Of a DNA stretch of 7,430 nt, positions 1 to 5,253 are shown one piece after another (the stretch's first letter is position 1; each line of letters starts with the position of its first letter). The notes beneath the pieces are model-generated. The model was not told the DNA's origin. It did not search any database and worked only from the letters and a program-made list of their open reading frames with translations. The DNA is taken from assembly GCA_003133265.1 (NCBI GenBank), contig PKWQ01000090.1:11512-18941 (forward strand), in the 5' to 3' direction. The stretch is from Acetobacteraceae bacterium (GTDB taxonomy: Bacteria > Pseudomonadota > Alphaproteobacteria > Acetobacterales > Acetobacteraceae). Position numbers and translations under genes: made by a program.

Positions 1-347
1 GTTATCTTGTCCTCGATCAAGATGGCGGCGGCACCCGCGCGGCCATAGGCGCGCACCGTGCGCTGCACGTTCATGGCATTGCCGTAGCCATGATCGCCAT
101 CGGCCAGCACCAGCGTCTCCGGCGCCGCGCCATGCACCATGTTGAAGGAGTCGAACATTTCCGCGAAGGAGATCAGATCGAGGTCCGGCCCGCCCAATCG
201 ACTCGCCGCGACGCAAGAACCTGAAAGGAATGCCGTCCTAAACCCGGCACCTGCTGCCACCTTGGCGCTTAGCCCATCCCACACAGCCGGCATGACAACA
301 AAGCCAGGCTCGGCCAACAAAGCACGCAGACGGTCGGGGGAATTCAT
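1..347 (-). CDS. Isocitrate lyase/PEP mutase superfamily protein, N-terminal part (cut by window edge)
   Basis: Only the first 115 codons are visible; the gene runs off the left edge. The superfamily is a cytoplasmic Mg-dependent TIM barrel acting on alpha-oxo or hydroxy acids (PEP mutase, 2-methylisocitrate lyase, oxaloacetate decarboxylase). Seen here are RLRALLAEPGFVVMPAVWDG at residues 6-25, the LSGS strand-loop at 41-44, and the metal/substrate motif ADGDHGYGNAMNVQRTV at 82-98, whose D83 and D85 match the family's paired aspartates, then ILIEDK at 109-114. The DHGYGN wording recalls the oxaloacetate-decarboxylase-like branch, but the deciding C-terminal residues lie outside, so no precise reaction is assigned. 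The start is the ATG at 347 with AAGGAT (354-359) about 6 bases upstream; the protein then begins where relatives begin. The frame stays open upstream to 590, with ATGs at 506 and 443, the latter behind a good GGAGG. Codons 1-54 are clearly less G/C-rich at third positions than codons 55-115. Family is near certain; substrate unknown. Confidence 0.88.
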   Translation of the reverse strand, partial: MNSPDRLRALLAEPGFVVMPAVWDGLSAKVAAGAGFRTAFLSGSCVAASRLGGPDLDLISFAEMFDSFNMVHGAAPETLVLADGDHGYGNAMNVQRTVRAYGRAGAAAILIEDKI

Positions 348-546
348 GGCGGCATCCTTCAGAACGAATTTTCGTCGACGATGATAGACTCCTTCCTCAT
401 TCCGACCAGACAGGTGAGAGCCCGGGACGATTATCCCGCGCATCACCGAGCCTCCACTATCACCCGTGACCTGCCATTGCGTTTTTCCTCCAGGCGATGC
501 GCCCATCGGCGGCGGTTCCGCAACAATCCCGATTACAAATCCCGGC
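348..546. other. Intergenic gap between the NHL-protein gene and the PEP-mutase-family gene
   Basis: This ~200-base gap separates two minus-strand genes and is less GC-rich than the flanks. On the minus strand it carries several purine-rich Shine-Dalgarno-like stretches (486-491, 451-455, 354-359). It also holds a five-codon reading frame (477 down to 460, MAGHG then TGA) behind GGAGGA, and small inverted repeats (CGATG 495-499 with CATCG 504-508; CGGGA 423-427 with TCCCG 434-438). A direct repeat AATCCCG lies at 525-531 and 538-544. None of the inverted repeats is followed by a T-run, so no terminator is called. The gap may hold a separate promoter or a remnant of a lost gene; neither is demonstrated. 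Confidence 0.5.
364..380. repeat. Overlapping palindromes upstream of the PEP-mutase-family gene
   Basis: ACGAA (364-368) and TTCGT (371-375) form an inverted repeat with a 2-base centre. It overlaps the perfect palindrome CGTCGACG (373-380). Both lie 17-33 bases upstream of the ATG at 347, just before its ribosome binding site. They could be an operator for local control of that gene, but short palindromes are common by chance and no known regulator consensus is recognised. Confidence 0.25.
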
Positions 547-1521
547 CTACTCGTTGGCGCCGACCCGTACCAGTTTCTGCAGGCTGCGGATCACGTCAGG
601 GCGCGGCACGCCGGGGTAGAGCGACGGCCAGGCGGAGAACGACACCTCGCCGACATAGATATCGCCGCGCGAGTCCGGCGCGATGCCGTGCGGCGACATG
701 AACTGGCCGGGTTCCTGCCCGAAGGCGCGGTCTTCCAGACCCAGCCGCGACAACAGTTTGCCGTTCTTGTCGAGAATGCTGATACGCGGGCCAAGATTCG
801 GAAAACCGCGGTTGGCGCCGAGATAGGGGCCGATCTCGCCGACGAAGCAGATCGGGCATCTGCCGGCGGTCATGTGGAAGGCGCTGGGGCGGTGCAAATT
901 GTTCCACTGGGTTTCGTACTTGCCGTTGCCGTCGAACACCTGGATGCGATGGTTCTCCCGATCCGCCACATAGACCCAGCCGTCCGCGTCGCAATGGATG
1001 TTGTGCGGCAGGTTGAACTCGCCCTCGCCGGAGCCGCATTTGCCCCAGGACGACATGTATTTGCCGTCTGGGGTGTATTTATGAACGCGGGCATTGCCGT
1101 AGCCGTCCGACACATAGATTTCGCCTTTCGGCGACAGCGCCGTGTGGGTGCAGCGGCAAAACGGTTGGCCGCTCATAAACGCGGCGGGCTGCTTCGGCGT
1201 GCCGATGGTCAGCAGCACCTTGCCGTCCAGCGTGCAGCGGCGGACGGTGTGGTCGCCATCGTCGGTGCAGAAGATGGTGTCATCCGGAGCCATATGCAGG
1301 CCATGGGCGTGGGTGAAGATGTCCTCGCCCCAGGAGCGCAGGAAATTGCCCTCGCGGTCGAACACGATCATCGGGTGTTCGCCGCGGTTGAAGACATAGA
1401 CCTGATCGTTGCGGTCGACGGCGACGGCGGCAACCTCCTTCAACGCCCAGCCGCTGGGCAGCCGGCCCCAGCCGGTTTCGACGCGATAGCGGTATTCGCC
1501 GGAACCCAGGATCATCGACAT
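547..1521 (-). CDS. NHL-repeat six-bladed propeller, peptidyl-alpha-hydroxyglycine alpha-amidating lyase (PAL)-like
   Basis: This 324-residue protein has no signal peptide, so it is probably cytoplasmic. NHL-type blades recur at about residues 29-65, 73-107, 126-160, 173-206 and 277-293, with a divergent blade around 214-262. PAL proper cleaves peptidyl-hydroxyglycine to amidated peptide plus glyoxylate. Residues aligning by motif with the PAL active site are present: Arg46 in FNRGEH, Tyr141 in SDGYGN, Arg188 in ADREN, and the three zinc-type histidines His73 (HGL), His173 (LPHNI) and His278 (SPHGI). The Asp that follows the last histidine in PAL is Gly279 here. No hydroxylating monooxygenase domain is present, so peptide amidation is unlikely, and the natural substrate of such bacterial homologues is not established. 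The start is the ATG at 1521, which shares its A with the TGA of the solute-binding-protein gene upstream, with AAGGA 9 bases before it; this implies translational coupling. An ATG two codons downstream is less likely. The stop is TAG at 547-549. Confidence 0.87.
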   Translation of the reverse strand: MSMILGSGEYRYRVETGWGRLPSGWALKEVAAVAVDRNDQVYVFNRGEHPMIVFDREGNFLRSWGEDIFTHAHGLHMAPDDTIFCTDDGDHTVRRCTLDGKVLLTIGTPKQPAAFMSGQPFCRCTHTALSPKGEIYVSDGYGNARVHKYTPDGKYMSSWGKCGSGEGEFNLPHNIHCDADGWVYVADRENHRIQVFDGNGKYETQWNNLHRPSAFHMTAGRCPICFVGEIGPYLGANRGFPNLGPRISILDKNGKLLSRLGLEDRAFGQEPGQFMSPHGIAPDSRGDIYVGEVSFSAWPSLYPGVPRPDVIRSLQKLVRVGANE

Positions 1522-2873
1522 CAGGGAGAGTCCTTCTCGGATCGTTCGAAGATTGGCATGAACTCCTTGGTCGCGTGAGCGAGCTCGGAGGCGGCGTCGG
1601 CGCCGGCGATCATGTTGGACAGGGCGATGCCGAAGATGTCGCGATATTCGGTAACGGCGACGATCTGCGGATGATGCGGCCGGGCAATCGCCGAGGACTC
1701 GCGCACGGCGTCCAGCCATTCGGCGGGAACAGTACTCTTGGGGTCCGCCTTGGTGCGGACATAGGAGGATTGACGCGGCGGCGCACCGGCGCCGGTACTG
1801 AGCTGACGCGCCATCATGTCCTTGCCGCACGCCCATTGGATGTAGAGCCAGGCTGCGCCTTTGCGCGTGCTTCCGGCGGGGATCGCCAGCGCATCCCCGC
1901 TCAGCCCGCTATAATGCGCCTTGGGACCGGGCGGAACGACGCCATAGCCGACCTTGCCGACTACCCTGGACTTGCTGGGGTCTTCCAGCGGCTGGGCGAA
2001 GCCGGTGGCATCCAGCCACATGGCGGCGCGGCCCTGGGCGAAAGTGGTCTGCGATTCGTTCCAGTTGAATCCGATCACGCCGGGCGGCGCGTAATCGCGC
2101 ATCAGCGTCTGGTAGAGCTGCGCCGATTCCACCGCCTCGGGGCTGGTGGTATGGACGGTCAGGTCGGGGTCGATGCCGTAGCGGCCCCAGCCGAGCAGCA
2201 GCGCACTCCAGGTCGCCGTATTCGCATTCTTGATGCCACGCCCGACATAGCCGGCGATGCCGCGCTTGGGATCGTGCAGCGCCTTGGCGGCCTCGGCCAT
2301 CTCCGCCAGGGAACGCGGGTACGCAACACCCTTTGCCGCGAACAGCTCTTTGTTCCAGAACAGGATATTGTAGTCGGCGTTGTGCATGATCATGTCGAGC
2401 CGCCCATCGGGATGGGTGGCGAACTGCATCGCCGGGCCGAAAAAATCGGCGATGTCGAAGTCGGGCGAGGTCTGCTCGGCATCGGCCAGCAGCGGGCGCA
2501 GATCGAGCAGCCATTTGGTCTTGCCGAGCATGCGCTTCTGCACATGCGGCGCGACATTGACCACGTCGAAGCTGGGGCGGCCGGAGGCGAACTCGATGGT
2601 GAATTTCTGGCGGAATTGCTGCTCCGGCACCTGCTCGCCGGCAACCTTGATGCCGGTGAGCTCCTCGAACTCGTGGTGACGGCCCAACAGCAGGTCGGCG
2701 CGCGGAGACTTCGAAAGAAAAATTTCCAGGCGCTGACCTTTGTAGCGCTGCCAGTCGAAGCCGGCGGCGAACGCGCGGTTGCGGATCGCGAAGCTGGTGA
2801 CGGCGAAGGCACCGGCTTGCAGCAAGCCGCGCCGTGGAAATTTGCGCTGCTGTTGCTGTGCATTCCAGGTCAT
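1521..2873 (-). CDS. ABC transporter substrate-binding protein, family 1 (sugar/glycerol-phosphate type fold)
   Basis: A 450-residue periplasmic receptor that would deliver a ligand to an ABC importer. The N-terminus has a twin-arginine-like motif (PRRGLLQ, 13-19), a hydrophobic stretch and a likely cleavage site after AFA (34-36), consistent with Tat or Sec export. No lipobox Cys is seen. Family features include FEELTGIKV (69-77), the FDVVN strand (102-106), WLLDL (121-125), NILFWNKELFA (169-179), a TTFAQGRAAMWLDATG element mid-protein, and IPAGSTRKGAAWLYIQW toward the C-terminus. The length is normal for the family. The start is the ATG at 2873, preceded by purine-rich AGGAAACGGGGAAA; it is the first sensible start with the signal peptide directly after it. 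It is the first gene of the leftward unit and overlaps the PAL-like gene by one base, so receptor and enzyme are probably co-expressed. No permease or ATPase gene accompanies it here. The ligand cannot be inferred; a sugar-like or other polar solute is possible. Confidence 0.92.
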   Translation of the reverse strand: MTWNAQQQQRKFPRRGLLQAGAFAVTSFAIRNRAFAAGFDWQRYKGQRLEIFLSKSPRADLLLGRHHEFEELTGIKVAGEQVPEQQFRQKFTIEFASGRPSFDVVNVAPHVQKRMLGKTKWLLDLRPLLADAEQTSPDFDIADFFGPAMQFATHPDGRLDMIMHNADYNILFWNKELFAAKGVAYPRSLAEMAEAAKALHDPKRGIAGYVGRGIKNANTATWSALLLGWGRYGIDPDLTVHTTSPEAVESAQLYQTLMRDYAPPGVIGFNWNESQTTFAQGRAAMWLDATGFAQPLEDPSKSRVVGKVGYGVVPPGPKAHYSGLSGDALAIPAGSTRKGAAWLYIQWACGKDMMARQLSTGAGAPPRQSSYVRTKADPKSTVPAEWLDAVRESSAIARPHHPQIVAVTEYRDIFGIALSNMIAGADAASELAHATKEFMPIFERSEKDSP

Positions 2874-2902
2874 GGCGTTTCCCCGTTTCCTGCGCGTGGC
2901 CG

Positions 2903-2931
2903 ATGGTTCACCCGCCGGCGGAGATCGTCAA
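2903..2931 (-). promoter_or_regulatory. Possible sigma-70-type promoter for the leftward solute-binding-protein/PAL-like unit
   Basis: Reading the minus strand, TTGACG (2931-2926) matches the -35 consensus at five of six bases. It is followed after 17 bases by AACCAT (2908-2903), which matches the -10 consensus at only three of six. Transcription would begin about 20-25 bases before the ATG at 2873. The spacing and position are right but the -10 is weak, so this is a candidate only. Confidence 0.33.
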
Positions 2932-2988
2932 GGCGATGCGACACAGCGCGCGCCAGGGCCACCCAGGCGGGCGAAAACATGGACATGC

Positions 2989-2996
2989 ATTATACT
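2989..2996. promoter_or_regulatory. -10-like boxes on both strands in the divergent intergenic region
   Basis: The eight bases ATTATACT read TATAAT on the minus strand (2994-2989, a perfect -10 match) and TATACT on the plus strand (2991-2996, five of six). They are an AT-rich island in very GC-rich DNA between the two divergent genes. No good -35 box lies at 16-18 bases on either strand, so activity would need an activator or another sigma factor. The plus-strand reading would give a leader of about 60 bases for the gene at 3062. Confidence 0.3.
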
Positions 2997-3025
2997 GGCC
3001 GGGCGGGCATACTCCCCGCGCGGCC
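2997..3025. repeat. Imperfect inverted repeat (possible operator or leader hairpin)
   Basis: GGCCGGGCGGG (2997-3007) and CCCGCGCGGCC (3015-3025) pair at 10 of 11 positions around a 7-base loop. The repeat directly abuts the -10-like boxes at 2989-2996 and ends 36 bases before the ATG at 3062. It could be a regulator binding site overlapping a promoter, or a stable hairpin in the leader of the rightward mRNA. There is no T-run after it, so it is not a classic terminator. Confidence 0.4.
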
Positions 3026-3061
3026 GTTCAGAGCCGCCTGAGGAAATGCAGGAGAACGACC

Positions 3062-4663
3062 ATGAAGCGGCGGCATATGCTGGCTGGTTCCATCGCGGCG
3101 GCCCTGTCCGGATCGGCGCTGTCCCGTTCGGCGCTGGCGCAACCGGCGATCGGGGGCAAGACGAAGACGCTGATCCACGTTCCGCAGGCCAATCTCACCA
3201 GCCTGGATCCGGTCTGGACCACGGCGTTGGTGTCGCGCAATTTCGCCCATATGGTGTTCGAGACGCTGTACGGACGGGATGAAAACCTCGATCCGAAGCC
3301 GCAGATGGTCGAAGGCCATCTCGTCGAGGACGGCGGCAAGCGCTGGACGATGAAGCTGCGCGACGGGTTGCTGTTCCATGACGGCACAAAAGTGCTGGCG
3401 CGCGACTGCACGGCCTCGCTGCGGCGCTGGATGAAACGCGACGCGATCGGGCAGACCATCGCCGACCGGCTCGATGCGCTGGAAGCGCCGGATGACCGGA
3501 CGATCGTCTTCCGCCTCAGCAAACCCTTCGCCTCCCTGCCCTACGCGCTGGCCAAGACGCAGCCGAGCCCGGTGATCATGCCGGAGCGCCTCGCGCTGAC
3601 CGATCCGTTCAAGCAGGTCTCCGAGGCCGTGGGCAGCGGACCGTTCCGCTTCGTGGCCGGGGAATTCGTCTCCGGCAGTCGGGTCGTGTTCGAAAAATTC
3701 CAGCGCTACCACCCGCGCCCGGAGCCGGCGAGCTACGCGGCCGGCGGCTATCGGGTGCTGGTGGATCGGGTGGAGTGGCAGATCATCCCCGACCCCGCGA
3801 CGGCGGCCAATGCGCTGGCGGCCGGCGAGGTGGACTGGATCGACGCGCCGCTGCCCGACCTGCTGGGAATGCTGCGCAAGCAGGCGGGCGTGGTGGTGGA
3901 CGTGCTCGACAACTACGGCACGCTCGGCGGGCTGCGGCCCAATTGTCTGCATGGTGCCACGGCCAATCCGGCAATACGCCGGGCGATGCTGGCGGCGATC
4001 GACCAGGTGGAAGTGATGACCGCCGTGATGGGCGACGACCGCAAGCTGTTCCGCGCTCCGGTGGGCTATTTCCTGCCGGGCACGCCATCGGAAAACGATG
4101 CCGGCATGGACGCGGTGCGGCGGCAGAGGAGCCCCGACGAGATCAAGGGGATGCTGAAGGCGGCGGGGTATGCCGGCGAACGGGTGGTGCTGATGCACCC
4201 GACCGACCAGACCTTCTACAACGCCATGGCCCAGGTCGTCGGACAGTCGCTGCGGCAGGTCGGCATCAATCTCGACGTGCAGGCGATGGACTGGGGCACG
4301 GTGGTGCAGCGGCGCACCAGCAAGGAGCCGCTGGAAAAGGGCGGCTGGTCGCTGTTCCCGGCGGGCTACCCGGCAGCCGAATACCGCGACCCGATCTTCG
4401 CCGGCAACATCCGCGGCAACGGCGGCAATGCCTGGTTCGGCTGGCCGTCGGACCCCAAAATCGAAGCGATGCGCACGCAATGGATGGACAGCACCGACGA
4501 GACCGAGCGCAAAAGGCTCGACCGCGAGATCCAGGCGCAGGCGTTCGAGACCGTGCCCTTCATCCCGCTCGGCCAGTACCTAATGCCGACGGCGTGGCGC
4601 AAGAACCTGACCGGCCTGCTAAAGGGCCCGGTGCCGGTGTTCTGGAACGTGGCCAAGGGATAG
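3062..4663 (+). CDS. ABC transporter substrate-binding protein, family 5 (DppA/OppA-type)
   Basis: A 533-residue periplasmic receptor of the peptide/nickel/opine class, in the usual size range. It opens with KRR and a hydrophobic segment, with a likely signal-peptidase site after ALA (24-26); there is no lipoprotein Cys. Family features are SLDPVWTTALVSRNFAHMVF (47-66), LYGRDENLDPKPQMVEG (69-85), RDGLLFHDGTKV (100-111), APDDRTIVFRLSKPF (142-156), the GSGPFRF signature (191-197), and IPDPATAANALAAGEVDW (242-259). The protein ends VPVFWNVAKG. The start is the ATG at 3062 with AGGAG about 7 bases upstream and the signal peptide immediately following. The frame is open further upstream (to 2834) but that extension has no signal-like start. 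It heads the rightward run, 88 bases before tctB, and is divergent from the family 1 receptor. No DppB/C/D/F-type partners are in the window. The ligand is unknown; peptides are only one option for this class. Confidence 0.93.
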   Translation: MKRRHMLAGSIAAALSGSALSRSALAQPAIGGKTKTLIHVPQANLTSLDPVWTTALVSRNFAHMVFETLYGRDENLDPKPQMVEGHLVEDGGKRWTMKLRDGLLFHDGTKVLARDCTASLRRWMKRDAIGQTIADRLDALEAPDDRTIVFRLSKPFASLPYALAKTQPSPVIMPERLALTDPFKQVSEAVGSGPFRFVAGEFVSGSRVVFEKFQRYHPRPEPASYAAGGYRVLVDRVEWQIIPDPATAANALAAGEVDWIDAPLPDLLGMLRKQAGVVVDVLDNYGTLGGLRPNCLHGATANPAIRRAMLAAIDQVEVMTAVMGDDRKLFRAPVGYFLPGTPSENDAGMDAVRRQRSPDEIKGMLKAAGYAGERVVLMHPTDQTFYNAMAQVVGQSLRQVGINLDVQAMDWGTVVQRRTSKEPLEKGGWSLFPAGYPAAEYRDPIFAGNIRGNGGNAWFGWPSDPKIEAMRTQWMDSTDETERKRLDREIQAQAFETVPFIPLGQYLMPTAWRKNLTGLLKGPVPVFWNVAKG

Positions 4664-4722
4664 AGTCGGGGCCGGAGCTTGCCCGCCGCCCTTCCCTCGT
4701 CCAGGATGGTTCGATCAGTAAC

Positions 4723-4743
4723 AGCCGGCTTGTGCGATCGGCT
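4723..4743. repeat. Small inverted repeat just upstream of tctB
   Basis: AGCCG (4723-4727) and CGGCT (4739-4743) could pair around an 11-base loop. It lies in the 88-base gap between the family 5 receptor gene and tctB, immediately before the AGAAGGG ribosome binding site (4745-4751). It is too weak and lacks a T-run, so it is not a terminator. Read-through from the upstream gene into tctB is therefore plausible. Confidence 0.2.
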
Positions 4744-4751
4744 GAGAAGGG

Positions 4752-5210
4752 ATGACCGTGCAAGTGCGTATCCAGAATCCGCAACGCTTCGCCGCCGGGC
4801 TGATCTTCCTGGCGATCGGCGCATTCGCCATGATCTACGGCAGCCGCTACCGGATGGGCAGCGCGACGCATATGGGGCCCGGCTACTTCCCGTTTGTCCT
4901 CTCGGCCATCATTGCGCTGCTGGGCCTGTCGTCCGCGCTCACCTCGCTGGCGCCGGCGCACGCGCCGAGGCCGGTGGTGTGGCACGTCATCCCGCTGATC
5001 TGCATCCTGGCCGGGATCGTCGCCTTCGGCCTGCTGGTCGAGCACGCGGGACTGGTGCTGGCGATCGCCGCTGTCGTGATGTTGGGCTGCTATCAGCGCC
5101 TGCTGTCGCGCCCGTGGGAGGTGCTGGTGATCGGCATCGTGCTGATCGGCATGTCGGTCGGCCTGTTCATCCACGGCCTCGGCATGCCGTGGCAGGCGTT
5201 GCCGTCGTGA
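4752..5210 (+). CDS. tctB: Tripartite tricarboxylate transporter, small membrane subunit TctB
   Basis: TctB is the small inner-membrane subunit that works with TctA and a periplasmic TctC receptor in ion-driven uptake of carboxylates and similar solutes. The 152-residue protein has about five hydrophobic segments (roughly 12-30, 43-64, 77-97, 99-115, 122-142). The TctB hallmark MGPGYFP lies at 41-47 after the first membrane span, and the protein ends GLGMPWQALPS. Length is normal. The start is uncertain by two codons. The ATG at 4752 directly abuts AGAAGGG (4745-4751), which is too close for a standard ribosome binding site, whereas the in-frame GTG at 4758 has 6-base spacing; an in-frame TGA at 4743-4745 rules out anything longer. 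It lies 43 bases before tctA, in a run with tctA and the receptor gene. Family assignment rests on the hydropathy pattern, the motif and its position beside tctA. Confidence 0.9.
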   Translation: MTVQVRIQNPQRFAAGLIFLAIGAFAMIYGSRYRMGSATHMGPGYFPFVLSAIIALLGLSSALTSLAPAHAPRPVVWHVIPLICILAGIVAFGLLVEHAGLVLAIAAVVMLGCYQRLLSRPWEVLVIGIVLIGMSVGLFIHGLGMPWQALPS

Positions 5211-5221
5211 TCGTGGGGCCG

Positions 5222-5252
5222 GGCGCGCGCCGCGCCTCAACCGGGCACCCGG
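5222..5252 (+). other. GC-rich tctB-tctA spacer with palindromes and no Shine-Dalgarno
   Basis: The bases just before the tctA ATG (5254) contain no purine-rich ribosome binding site. Instead there is the perfect palindrome GGCGCGCGCC (5222-5231) and the inverted repeat CCGGG (5241-5245) / CCCGG (5248-5252), which ends one base before the start codon. This could be an RNA structure limiting tctA translation, or simply GC-rich spacer with tctA read by reinitiation after tctB. Confidence 0.35.
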
Positions 5253-5253
5253 C

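Noticed and set aside
423..438. Inverted repeat CGGGA/TCCCG as a terminator in the 348-546 gap
   Set aside because: The stem is only 5 bases and no T-run follows on either strand.
466..1578. 370-codon plus-strand frame opposite the NHL-propeller gene
   Set aside because: The opposite strand encodes regular NHL blades with conserved catalytic residues; this frame shows none and has no ribosome binding site.
1522..1836. N-terminal extension of the NHL-propeller frame upstream of 1521
   Set aside because: The extra ~105 residues overlap the C-terminus of the receptor gene, look like out-of-frame translation, and lack the coupled ATG with its AAGGA site.
2996..3010. Sigma-54 type promoter (GG/GC elements) in the divergent intergenic region
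   Set aside because: A TGGC is present, but the downstream GC falls two bases short of the required spacing and the TTGC part is missing.
1575..3041. 488-codon open frame on the plus strand opposite the family 1 receptor gene
   Set aside because: It is antisense to a clear family member with a signal peptide. The translation is rich in Arg, Gly and Ala with no recognisable domain, as expected for a shadow frame in GC-rich DNA.
2834..3061. Upstream extension of the family 5 receptor frame
   Set aside because: It would overlap the divergent gene's start and bury the signal peptide inside the protein; AGGAG before the ATG at 3062 decides the start.
2990..4480. 496-codon open frame on the minus strand opposite the family 5 receptor gene
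   Set aside because: Its composition is His/Arg/Gln-rich and low in complexity, it has no family motifs, and it covers the divergent intergenic region. It is the complement of a well-supported gene.
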